From: Dehalococcoidia bacterium
GTDB lineage: Bacteria; Chloroflexota; Dehalococcoidia; DSTF01; JACRBR01
NCBI GenBank assembly: GCA_021462855.1
Contig: JAJTXQ010000020.1
Span: 173,295-237,294 of the forward strand
Length of the DNA: 64,000 nucleotides
Reading direction: 5' to 3'
Positions within the stretch are counted from its first letter, which is position 1. Each line of letters begins with the position of its first letter. The position numbers and the translations under genes were made by a program. The notes below the pieces were generated by a model. That model was not told where the DNA came from. It was given only the letters and a program-made list of their open reading frames with translations, and did no database searches. Positions 54,099 to 63,300 of this stretch are shown one piece after another.

Positions 54099-54206
54099 CC
54101 GCGCCCGCAACAGGCTGCATCGGGCGAGCGGGGCGGCCACCGCACCTTGTGGCGTGGGCGCCGGCGGCGGCGTTCGCCACCACGCGCCCCGGCGGCGTGC
54201 GCCGCG

Positions 54207-54212
54207 TATACT
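54207..54212 (+). promoter_or_regulatory. Possible -10 element upstream of the fucosidase
   Basis: TATACT, close to the sigma-70 -10 consensus, lies 73 bases before the fucosidase ATG in an otherwise very GC-rich 186-base gap. No good -35 hexamer is at the expected distance, so this is only a suggestion. Confidence 0.3.
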
Positions 54213-54284
54213 CCCCTCGATGCCCCGGCCATGCGTACGCCCTGACTCCGCCGCTTCGCACGATCGCCGCGTAATGGGACGCTG

Positions 54285-55757
54285 ATGCGCTACGAACCCA
54301 CACGCGCCTCCGTCCGTCAGCACGCCGTCCCGGACTGGTACCACGATGCGAAGTTCGGGATCTTTATCCACTGGGGACCGTTCAGCGTCCCGGCTTACGC
54401 CCCGCTCGGGCACGGCGACATCAACGAACTGCTGCGGAACGAGGGGTATCGCTCGCTCTTCGCGAACATCCCGTACAGCGAGTGGTACATCAACTCGATC
54501 CGCATCAAGGGCAGCCCGGCGCATGCGCATCATCTCCGCACCTACGGCGAGCGAGCGTCGTATGTTGACTTCGCCGCCGAGTTCAAGCGCCTGAGCGCCG
54601 GCTGGCGGGCCGAGCCGTGGGCAGACCTGTTTCACGAGTCCGGCGCCCGCTACGCGGTGCTCGTGACGAAGCACATGGACGGCTTTCTCATGTGGCCGAG
54701 CGAGACGCCGAACTACGCGCGCCCCGGCTACGCGATGGACCGCGATGTCGTGGGCGAGCTCACCGATGCCGTGAAGGCGCGCGGCATGCGCATGGGCGTC
54801 TACTACTCGAGCGCCCTCGACCAGTCTCTCACCACGTCCGCCATGACCGACGTCGTCGGGCTGATCAGCGAAGGCGGACCGATCGACGAGCGATACGCGC
54901 GCTACCAGCTCGCGCACTGGCACGAGCTGATCGACCGCTACGAGCCGTCCATCCTCTGGGGCGATATCTCCTACCCGCCGCGGACGAATCTCTTCGCCCT
55001 GTTCGCCTACTTCTACAACCGCATCCCGGAGGGTGTCGTGAACGACCGATGGGGGCAGCTCCCGCCGTGGCTGCACCGCGCCATCCGCACGCGCCCCGGG
55101 CGCGCCCTGGTGAACGCGCTCGCGATGCGCGCCGTGAGGAACGGGCAGGCGGCAAACCTCAGGCCTCCGCATTCCGACTTTCGCACGCCGGAGTTCGCGG
55201 TGATGGACGACATCCGCGCCGAGAAGTGGGAGACGTGCCGCGGTATGGGGCACGGCTTCGGCTACAACCGTGAGGAACGCGACGAGGACTACATCAAGCT
55301 GCCCACGTTGCTCCACATGCTCATCGACATCGTGAGCAAGAACGGCAACCTGCTGCTGAACGTGGGGCCGATGCCCGACGGCACGATCCCCGCCGTGCAA
55401 GCGGGCCTCCTGCGCGGCATCGGCGCATGGCTGGGCACGTACGGCGAGGCGATCTACGGGACGCGGCCGTGGCGGCGCGCCGAGGGAAGCACCGCTCGCG
55501 GGGGATCGGTGCGTTTCACGCGCAGGTCGTCGCCCGAGGGCGAGACGCTGTGCGCGATCTTGCTTGACCCCGCGCCAGAGATACAGGTACAGGTCAAGGA
55601 CCTCCGGCTGCCGGACGATGCGACGGCGCGCGACCTGGCAACCGGCGAGCCGGTCGCATGGCGTCAGGAAGGCGACGACGTGGCGCTCACGTTCCAGCGG
55701 CCGCCGACGCATCCGGTCGCCCACGTCGTCGCGATCACATCGCGGCGTCCCATCTGA
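54285..55757 (+). CDS. Alpha-L-fucosidase, glycoside hydrolase family 29
   Basis: A 490-residue GH29 enzyme. VPDWYHDAKFGIFIHWGPFSVPAY is the diagnostic N-terminus. YAVLVTKHMDGFLMWPS and GVYYSS follow, and PSILWGDISYP has Asp227 as the likely nucleophile. NGNLLLNVGPMPDGTIP closes the barrel, and about 90 residues form a C-terminal beta-sandwich. No signal peptide is visible, so it appears intracellular and should act on imported fucosylated oligosaccharides, releasing L-fucose for the genes that follow. Confidence 0.93.
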   Translation: MRYEPTRASVRQHAVPDWYHDAKFGIFIHWGPFSVPAYAPLGHGDINELLRNEGYRSLFANIPYSEWYINSIRIKGSPAHAHHLRTYGERASYVDFAAEFKRLSAGWRAEPWADLFHESGARYAVLVTKHMDGFLMWPSETPNYARPGYAMDRDVVGELTDAVKARGMRMGVYYSSALDQSLTTSAMTDVVGLISEGGPIDERYARYQLAHWHELIDRYEPSILWGDISYPPRTNLFALFAYFYNRIPEGVVNDRWGQLPPWLHRAIRTRPGRALVNALAMRAVRNGQAANLRPPHSDFRTPEFAVMDDIRAEKWETCRGMGHGFGYNREERDEDYIKLPTLLHMLIDIVSKNGNLLLNVGPMPDGTIPAVQAGLLRGIGAWLGTYGEAIYGTRPWRRAEGSTARGGSVRFTRRSSPEGETLCAILLDPAPEIQVQVKDLRLPDDATARDLATGEPVAWRQEGDDVALTFQRPPTHPVAHVVAITSRRPI

Positions 55758-55777
55758 CTTCAGCCAAAGGAGCTGCG

Positions 55778-56545
55778 ATGTTTCGACTCGATGGCAAGCA
55801 CGCGGTCATCACCGGCGCCGGATCCGGCATCGGGCGCGCGATCGCACGGACATTCGCCGCGCAGGGCGCACGCATCTCGGTCCTCGAGCGCGACGAGGAG
55901 GCGGGCGCCGCCACCGCCGATACGATCCGCGGCGCCGGCGGCCAGGCGGACGTCATCGCGTGCGATGTTGCGAGCGCGCCGTCTGTGGCAGCGGCCTTCG
56001 GCCGCGTCGCGGCCAGCGGCCGCATCGACATCCTCGTGAACAACGCGGGCGTCTCGCACGTCGGGACGGCCACGAGCACGAGCGAGTCCGACATGGACCG
56101 CCTGTACGCGGTCAACGTGAAGGGCGTCTACCTGTGCTCGCAGGCCGCCATCCCCGGGATGGTCGAGGCCGGCGGCGGCGTCATCCTCAACCTGGCGTCG
56201 ATCGCATCGCTGATCGGGCTCGTCGACCGCTTCGCCTACTCGATGACGAAGGGCGCCGTGCTGACGATGACGCGCTCGATCGCGGTCGACTACATCAAGC
56301 AAGGGATCCGATGCAACTGCGTCTGCCCGGCACGCGTCCATACGCCGTTCGTCGACGGCTACCTGCGCGACTCGTACCCCGGCCGGGAGCAGGAGATGTT
56401 CCGGCAGCTGTCCGAGTATCAACCGATCGGCCGCATGGCCGAGCCCGAGGAGGTCGCCGCCCTCGCGCTCTACCTCTGCTCCGACGAAGCGTCGTTCATC
56501 ACCGGCCAGGCATACCCCATCGATGGCGGCGTGCTGGTGTTCTAG
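55778..56545 (+). CDS. SDR oxidoreductase of L-fucose catabolism, probable 2-keto-3-deoxy-L-fuconate dehydrogenase
   Basis: A 255-residue classical SDR: HAVITGAGSGIGRAIARTFA near residue 9, IDILVNNAGVSHVG, LNLASIASLIGLVDRFAYSMTKGAVLTMT with the catalytic Ser/Tyr/Lys, IKQGIRCNCVCPARVHTPFVDGY and ITGQAYPIDGGVLVF. AAGGAG precedes the ATG at 55778. The IRCNCVCP segment and the position among fucose genes suit the NAD-dependent oxidation of 2-keto-3-deoxy-L-fuconate. L-fucose 1-dehydrogenase is the alternative. Confidence 0.88.
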   Translation: MFRLDGKHAVITGAGSGIGRAIARTFAAQGARISVLERDEEAGAATADTIRGAGGQADVIACDVASAPSVAAAFGRVAASGRIDILVNNAGVSHVGTATSTSESDMDRLYAVNVKGVYLCSQAAIPGMVEAGGGVILNLASIASLIGLVDRFAYSMTKGAVLTMTRSIAVDYIKQGIRCNCVCPARVHTPFVDGYLRDSYPGREQEMFRQLSEYQPIGRMAEPEEVAALALYLCSDEASFITGQAYPIDGGVLVF

Positions 56546-56557
56546 CGCGAGGGCACG

Positions 56558-56893
56558 ATGAAGCGATACGCGCGCACGATCAATCTCAAGGACGACCCGG
56601 CGATCATCGAACGCTACATCGAGCACCACCGCGCCGTGTGGCCCGAGGTCGAGGCGGGTCTTCGCCAGGTCGGCATCGAACGGATGCTGATCTGGCGGCT
56701 CGGGAGGAGGCTCTTCATGCTCGCCGAGACCGCAGACGGCTTCGACTGGGATCGCGATTTCGCCCGTTACATGGAGCGCGGAGGCCGCGTCCTCGCGTGG
56801 CAGACGCTCATGGACTCGTTCCAGGAACCGGTGGACGAAGCGCAACCGGGCGAGTGGTGGGCCGAGATGGAACAGGTGTACGCGCTCGAGTGA
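56558..56893 (+). CDS. L-rhamnose/L-fucose mutarotase (DUF718/RhaM family)
   Basis: A 111-residue protein of the RhaM family by length and by DPAIIERYIEHHRAVWPEVEAGLRQVGIERMLIWRLGRRLFMLAET and the closing WWAEMEQVYALE. It interconverts sugar anomers so that the dehydrogenase gets its preferred form. Homologues called L-fucose mutarotase occur in the non-phosphorylating fucose clusters of Xanthomonas. It starts 12 bases after the SDR and ends directly against the convergent L-fuconate dehydratase gene. Confidence 0.92.
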   Translation: MKRYARTINLKDDPAIIERYIEHHRAVWPEVEAGLRQVGIERMLIWRLGRRLFMLAETADGFDWDRDFARYMERGGRVLAWQTLMDSFQEPVDEAQPGEWWAEMEQVYALE

Positions 56894-58198
56894 TCACGCC
56901 TGCCGCCAGGCCGCGCCGTGCGGGAACTCGAACTCGTCCAGCGACTCCGGCCGCATCTCGATGCTGAAGCCCGGCGCGGACGGCGGCACGTAGCTGTTCC
57001 CGCGCACCACCACCGGATCGACGAAGTGCTCGTGCAGGTGGTCCGCGAACTCGATCGCTCGTCGCTCCAGGCTCCCGCTGATGCAGACATAGTCGATCAG
57101 CGAGATGTGCTGGACGTACTCGCACAGGCCCAGCCCGCCTGCATGCGGGCACACCGGCACGCCGAACTTGGCGGCGAGCAGAAGGACGGCGAGCGCCTCA
57201 TTCAGGCCGCCGAGGCGGCAATTGTCGAACTGCGCGAAGTCGATCGCGCCAGCCTGCATCAGCTGTTTGAAGATCACGCGGTTCGCCGCGTGCTCGCCGG
57301 TGGCGACCGGAACGGGCGCAATCGCGTTCCGGATCGTCGCGTGCCCGAGGATGTCGTCCGGGCTCGTCGGCTCTTCGACCCAGTGGAGTCCGAATGGCTC
57401 GATGCGTCGCACGTGTTCGATCGCCTCGCCGACATCCCACGCCTGGTTCGCGTCGACCATCAGCCACGCGTCCGGCCCGATCTCTTCACGCACCAGTGCG
57501 CAGCGACGCACGTTTTCCGCGGCATCGCGGCCTACCTTGATTTTGAACCTCGTCCAGCCCGCGGCGAGCGCCGCCCGGCATAGTTCACGCACCTGCTCGT
57601 CCGGGTAACCCATCCAGCCTGCCGACGTGATGTACGCCGGATAGCCTTCGCGTTCGATGTGCGCGATGCGTTCAGCGCGCGTCGGCTCCAGCCGCCGCAA
57701 CATCGTCAGCGCCTCGTCGCGCGTGATCGCGTCCGTCAGGTAGCGGAAGTCCACGCATCCGACGATCTGCTCGGGCGTCATCCCGCCGACAAGGCGCCAC
57801 ACCGGCTTGCCAGCGACCTTCGCCCAGAGGTCCCACACGGCGTTCACGAGCGCCGCCGTCGCCAGGTGGATCGCGCCCTTCTCGGGGCCGATCCAGCGCA
57901 GCTGGCTCTCGCTCGTGAGCAGCCGCCAGGTCGACGCCATGTCATCCGTCAGCGACTCGAGCGTCCGGCCGACGATCAGCGGCGCCAGCGCGCGTACGCC
58001 GGCGACGCAGATCTCCGTCCCGCGGCCCAGCGTGAACGTCATGCCGTGCCCGGCGACGCCGCCCGGCGCGTCCGTGTGCAGCACGACGTACGCCGCGGAG
58101 TAGTCCGGGTCCGTGTGCACCGCGTCGGAGCCGGCGAGCGTGCGCGACGTCGGTGTGCGGATGTCCCGCACGCTGAACCCGGTGATCGTGACGCTCAT
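56894..58198 (-). CDS. L-fuconate dehydratase (enolase superfamily)
   Basis: A 434-residue enolase-superfamily enzyme very close in sequence pattern to Xanthomonas FucD. DVRFPTS-like RDIRTPTSRTLAGSDAVHTDPDYSAAYVVL opens it. Catalytic residues fit the FucD set with an offset of one: Lys219 and Lys221 (FKIKVG), metal ligands Asp249, Glu275 and Glu302 (MVDANQ, WVEEPTSPDD, TGEHAANRV), and His352 (CPHAGG). It dehydrates L-fuconate to 2-keto-3-deoxy-L-fuconate. It is encoded against the other fucose genes; a 99-base divergent gap separates it from the Gfo/Idh/MocA gene. The ATG at 58198 is clear by family alignment. Confidence 0.95.
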   Translation of the reverse strand: MSVTITGFSVRDIRTPTSRTLAGSDAVHTDPDYSAAYVVLHTDAPGGVAGHGMTFTLGRGTEICVAGVRALAPLIVGRTLESLTDDMASTWRLLTSESQLRWIGPEKGAIHLATAALVNAVWDLWAKVAGKPVWRLVGGMTPEQIVGCVDFRYLTDAITRDEALTMLRRLEPTRAERIAHIEREGYPAYITSAGWMGYPDEQVRELCRAALAAGWTRFKIKVGRDAAENVRRCALVREEIGPDAWLMVDANQAWDVGEAIEHVRRIEPFGLHWVEEPTSPDDILGHATIRNAIAPVPVATGEHAANRVIFKQLMQAGAIDFAQFDNCRLGGLNEALAVLLLAAKFGVPVCPHAGGLGLCEYVQHISLIDYVCISGSLERRAIEFADHLHEHFVDPVVVRGNSYVPPSAPGFSIEMRPESLDEFEFPHGAAWRQA

Positions 58199-58297
58199 GG
58201 TAGGCTGCCTCCCGCGGCCGGTTGTGTGCCTTGGCGATTGTAGGTGCAGCCGGCGCCTCGCGGTATCGGCGGATGCATGCTCCTCGTGGGGTAGCAC

Positions 58298-59371
58298 TTG
58301 AGTGAACTTCCTCCGGCGCTCGATGGGCTGCGGCAGTCGTGGCCATTGCCCTCGTCGCCGCGCCCGATCGTCGTGATTGGCGCCGGCAGCATCGTCCGCG
58401 ATGCGCATCTGCCCGTCTACGAGCGGCTTGGGTTCCCCGTCGCCGGGATCTTCGACATTAACGAAGCGGCTGCGCGCGAGCGCGCGGCGTCAGCAGGCAC
58501 CCGCGCCTTCACTTCGCTCGGGGCGGCCGCGGCGACACCCGGCGCGGTGTTCGACCTCGCCGTCCCTCCCGGCGAGATCGCCGGCATCCTCGCGCAGCTG
58601 CCGCCCGGCGCCGCCGTGCTGATGCAGAAGCCGATGGGGCGCGACATCGACGAAGCCCGCCGCATCCTCGCGCTCGCCCGCGGCCGCCAGCTCGTCGCGG
58701 CCGTGAACTTCCAGCTTCGCTTCGCGCCGAACGCGCTCGCGCTCCGCGACGCCCTATCCCGCGGCGCGCTCGGCGACGTCACAGACGTCGAGGGGCGGAT
58801 CAACCTGCACACGCCGTGGGACTACTGGCAGTTCCTCAAGGGCGTGCCCAGGCTCGAGGTGCTGATGCACTCGATCCACTACATCGACTTGATCCGGGCA
58901 CTGCTCGGCGAGCCATCGGGCGTGTACTGCCGTGGCGCGCGCCACCCCGCGCTCGGCGGCTATGCCGACGTCGCCACGAGCATCATCCTCGACTACGGCG
59001 ACCGCGTGCGCTGCAGCCTGACGATGAACCACACGCACGTCTTCGGTCCGCGGTTCGCCGTCTCGCAGCTCAAGGTCGAAGGGACGGCTGCTGCCGCCGT
59101 GATGAAGATGGGCGTGAACCTCGACTACCCGCGCGGCGAGGCCGACGAGTTGCTCTTCGCCACGCGAGACACCGGCTGGACTCCGGCGCCCCTGCGCGGC
59201 TCGTGGTTTCTCGAAGCATTCGAGGGCCCGATGTCGAACCTCCAGCGCGTCGCCGCCGGCGAGGACGCCGGCCTGGTATCGCCGGTCGAGGACGCCTTCC
59301 GCACCATGACGGTCGTCGAGGCCTGCTACGAATCGAGTGCCCGCGGCGGGACGCCCGTGCCCGATGCCTGA
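58298..59371 (+). CDS. Gfo/Idh/MocA family oxidoreductase, candidate L-fucose dehydrogenase
   Basis: A 357-residue protein with N-terminal Rossmann fold RPIVVIGAGSIVRDAHLPVYERLGFPVAGIFDINEAAA, the family motif VLMQKPMGRDIDEA (the EKP-like Lys-Pro) and VNFQLRFAPNALALRDAL, then VLMHSIHYIDLIRALLGEP with the usual HxxD. The start is TTG at 58298 with GTGGGG a few bases upstream. The same family contains aldose 1-dehydrogenases, and no other L-fucose 1-dehydrogenase is seen, so it may oxidise L-fucose to L-fuconolactone. It overlaps the lactonase gene by 8 bases. Confidence 0.88.
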   Translation: MSELPPALDGLRQSWPLPSSPRPIVVIGAGSIVRDAHLPVYERLGFPVAGIFDINEAAARERAASAGTRAFTSLGAAAATPGAVFDLAVPPGEIAGILAQLPPGAAVLMQKPMGRDIDEARRILALARGRQLVAAVNFQLRFAPNALALRDALSRGALGDVTDVEGRINLHTPWDYWQFLKGVPRLEVLMHSIHYIDLIRALLGEPSGVYCRGARHPALGGYADVATSIILDYGDRVRCSLTMNHTHVFGPRFAVSQLKVEGTAAAAVMKMGVNLDYPRGEADELLFATRDTGWTPAPLRGSWFLEAFEGPMSNLQRVAAGEDAGLVSPVEDAFRTMTVVEACYESSARGGTPVPDA

Positions 59372-60203
59372 CGCCATGCGCATCGACGCACACCAGCACT
59401 TCTGGCGCTACCGGCCCGACACGCACGCCTGGATCGATGACTCGATGATTGCCCTTCGCCGCGACTTCCTGCCGGCGGGCCTCCAGCCGCTGCTGCGCGC
59501 CGCCGGCTTCGATGGATGCATCGCCGTGCAGGCGCAGCAGGACGTCGCGGAGACAGAATGGCTGCTCGGCCTCGCCTCACAGCACCCGTTCATCTGCGGC
59601 GTCGTCGGCTGGGTGGATCTCCGCGCGCCGGATGTGCGCGACCGGCTCTCCCGCCTTGCGGCGCACCCTGGCCTGCGCGGCATCCGCCATGTGGTGCAGG
59701 ACGAACCGGACGGCTTCATGCTGCGCGCCGACTTCCAGCGTGGCGTCGCCGCGCTCGCGGAGTTCGACCTCGCGTACGACATCCTCATCTACGCGCGGCA
59801 GTTGCCCGAGGCGTTACGCCTCGTCGCGGCGTTCCCTGGACAACGGTTCGTCGTTGACCATATCGCCAAGCCCGACATCCGCGCCGGCGCCATCGATAGC
59901 TGGCGCACCGGGATCACGGCGCTGGCGCGCCACGACAACGTGTGCTACAAGCTCTCGGGAATGGTGACCGAGGCGGACTGGGGCGCCTGGACTCCGGCGG
60001 CGCTCGAACCGTACATCGATGTCGCGATCGACGCGTTCGGCCCGGAGCGCCTGATGATCGGCTCGGACTGGCCCGTCTGCACACTGGCCGGCACGTACGA
60101 GCGAGTGATCGCCGCCGCGGCCGAGCGCGTCGAAACGCGGCTGCCACACGGCGTTGGGGACGTGTTCGGCGGCAACGCCGCGCGATTCTACCGCCTGCCG
60201 TGA
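59364..60203 (+). CDS. L-fuconolactonase-type amidohydrolase
   Basis: A 279-residue amidohydrolase-2 protein. RIDAHQHFWRYRPDTHAWID carries the HxH metal motif and the HFW signature of sugar lactonases. GVVGWVDLRAPDVRDRL, GIRHVVQDEPDGFM, FVVDHIAKPDI, CYKLSGMVTEADW and MIGSDWPVC with the metal Asp follow. These match L-fuconolactone hydrolases. The ATG at 59364 overlaps the upstream stop; an ATG at 59376 is nearly as good. It converts L-fuconolactone to L-fuconate, the substrate of the fuconate dehydratase. Confidence 0.92.
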   Translation: MPDAMRIDAHQHFWRYRPDTHAWIDDSMIALRRDFLPAGLQPLLRAAGFDGCIAVQAQQDVAETEWLLGLASQHPFICGVVGWVDLRAPDVRDRLSRLAAHPGLRGIRHVVQDEPDGFMLRADFQRGVAALAEFDLAYDILIYARQLPEALRLVAAFPGQRFVVDHIAKPDIRAGAIDSWRTGITALARHDNVCYKLSGMVTEADWGAWTPAALEPYIDVAIDAFGPERLMIGSDWPVCTLAGTYERVIAAAAERVETRLPHGVGDVFGGNAARFYRLP

Positions 60204-60341
60204 CCGCGGCCACGCGTCGGCCTTCGCCGTTGCTTCAACCTTGACGCGCGCGTATTGAACTTGGCGACCTTGACGACTACGCTGGCGTGGACATTTCACA
60301 TGCCCCCGCGGTTGCCTTGCGCTGCACGGCCGTGAGGGATC

Positions 60342-63300
60342 ATGCCTCAGACGATCCGCCTCCTGCTCCTCATCGTCCTCGCCGTCTTGGTCACAGCGCA
60401 GTTGCAGCCTTCCCAGCGATCGGCCTTCGCAGTCGCCATGTGCCGGGGCTTGCCCGCGACGGTGGAGGGGTCAGAAGGCGCTGATTCATCGCTCAACGGC
60501 ACACCCGGCGACGACGTGATCGCGGGCCTCGGCGGCGATGACACGATCGACGGCATGGGCGGCAACGACATCATCTGCGGCGACGACGGCAACGACTTCA
60601 TTCGCGGCGGAGCCGGCAACGACACCATCGAATCGGGCAACAGCAACGCAACCGGTTCCAACTTCGTGCTGGGCGACGCCGATAACGACACGATCATCGG
60701 CGGGCCCGGCGGCGACACGCTCCAGGGCAACGCCGGCAACGACACGATCACGGATTCCGGCGGCGGCAACATCATCCAGGGCAACGACGGCGACGATACG
60801 ATCACCGGCGGCCCGAACAGCGACACCATCACCGGCGGCGACGGCGCCGACAACGTCGATGGCGGCGACGGAATCGACAGTGTCGACGGCGGTTCCGACG
60901 TCGCGGGCGGCAACGACAACGACATCGTGCGTGGCGGGGCGGGCGACGACTCCAAGGTCGCCGGCGGCCTCGGCGACGACCAGGTCTACGGCGATGCCGG
61001 CAACGACAACATCCACGGCGACGCCGGCATCGATACGATCGAGGGCGGCCCCGGCAACGACGCGATCTACGGCGGGTCCGAAGATGACACGGCCGACGGC
61101 GGCGCCGACAACGACAGTATCAACGGCGACGCCGGCATCGATACGCTGGCCGGCGGAGACGGGCTCGATAACATCAACGGCGGTGCGGGCAACGACGATA
61201 TTTCCGGCGGCGCCGGCGATGACCTGCTGAACGGCGGCCCGGACGATGACGTGGCCCGCGGCGACGACGGCAATGACGACGTCCGCGGCGGATTCGGCGA
61301 CGACGTCGTGCGCGGCGGCACAGGGAACGATGCCGTCTACGGCGACCAGTTGACGGGCGTGCAGACCGACGACAACGGCCATGACGATCTCTTCGGCGAC
61401 GACGGCGACGACAACCTGTTCGGCGACGCGTCCATCATCTCCTTCATACCTGAACTCCCCGGTTCCGATATCTACAACGGCGGGCCGGGCGACGACGCGG
61501 CCGACTTCGGTGCCGCCATGAATCCAGTCGTCGTCGACCTCGTCGCCGGCACGGCGAGTGGCGGCGGCACCGACACGCTCGTCGCCATCGAGGACGTCAC
61601 CGGGTCGCCGCAGGCCGATACGATCACCGGCGACACCGGCCCGAACACGCTTCGCGGCGGCGCTGGGAACGACACGCTTAACGGCGCCGAAGGGAACGAT
61701 ATGCTCCGCGGCGACGCCGGCAACGACACCATGAACGGCGGCCCGGACATCGACTCCTGTGTGGATGCGCCCGGCGGCAGCACGTTCAACAGCTGCGAGA
61801 ACATCGCCGAGCCGGGTGAGTGCTCCGGCGAGGCCGCCACGATCGAGGGGACCGACGGGCCCGAGACGATCACCGGCACGGCAGGCAGGGACGTCATCGA
61901 TGGCCTCGGCGGAAACGACACGATCGACGGCCTCAGCGGCGACGACGTGATCTGCGGCGGCGACGGGGACGACACGCTGAACGGCCATGACGGCGCCGAC
62001 ACGCTGTTCGGCGAGGCCGGGAACGACACGCTCTCCGGCGCCGCCAGCGGCACGACATTGGTGGACCAACTCGACGGCGGCCCCGGCGCCGACGTGCTGG
62101 ACGGCGGCCCCGACATCGATCTGCTCAACGGCGGGGCGGACAACGACACACTGCTCGGCGGCAACGGCGCCGACACGCTCAACGGCGACGACGGCGACGA
62201 CAGTCTCGACGGCGGCGCGGGAACCGACCGCCTCACCGGCGGGCTCGGATCCGACGACATCGACGGCGGCGCGGACAACTTCGACTCCACGAACTATGGA
62301 GCCGGTGGTGGCCCCGTTACGGTCGATGTGGGCGCGGGCACGGCCTCGGGCGCGGACGGCGCCGACACGCTGACCAATATCGAGACCGTGAACGGCTCGC
62401 CCTACGCCGACACGATCACGGGATCGAGCGTCGTTGACGACCTGAACGGCGGCGACGGACCCGATGTCGTCAACGGGCTCGGCGGTAACGACTTCGTCGA
62501 TGGCGACGCGGGCGACGACATCCTGAACGGCGGCGACGGCAACGACACCGTCGGGGGCAACGCTGGCAACGACACGGTGAATGGCGATGCCGGCGACGAT
62601 CAGGTCTTCGGCGACGCCGGGAACGACACGGTCAACGGCGGCGACGGCAACGATGGCATGAACGCCGTCTGCTCCGTGTCCGTTGACGAGTACAACTTCA
62701 CCATGATCTCCTGCACGGCGAACGCAGCGCACGCCGCGGGCGACGACGCTCTGAACGGCGGCCCCGGCGTCGATGGATTCCAGGACGGCATCGGCGCAGA
62801 CGTGATGCACGGCGGCGACGACTTCGATGTCCTGTGTTCGCCCGCGAGTTCATTCATCGATATGGCGCCGGACGAGTTCCACGGCGATGGAGGTGACGAC
62901 CGGATCTGCACGGGCCGCAGCGACGACTCCGTGATAGATGGCGGACCCGGCAGGGACGACGTGTTGTTTGCGTTCACTCCATCGGCAGCAACCGTCGATC
63001 TCGACGAGATTGTGCCAAACAAGGGGTCGTCGACCGGCGGACTCGGGAACGACTCCTGGGTGAACATCGAAACGGTCACCGGCTCGAATTTCAACGACAC
63101 ACTGCTCGGAAGCCCGTTTTCGGACTCCTTCAACGGCGCCGGTGGCGACGACTACATCGAGACGTTCGATGGCCACGATGTCATCGGCGGCGGCTGCAGC
63201 GACCGCGACGACTTCCGCTCGTGCTACCTCGACAACGGATTCGACACCATCGTCGCCGGCGCCGGCAACGACACCATCATCGACAACGGGCGCATCTTCC

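Noticed and set aside
54285..60203. Interpretation of the sugar cluster as L-rhamnose catabolism
   Set aside because: The mutarotase alone could fit rhamnose, but a GH29 fucosidase and a dehydratase with the full FucD residue set favour L-fucose.
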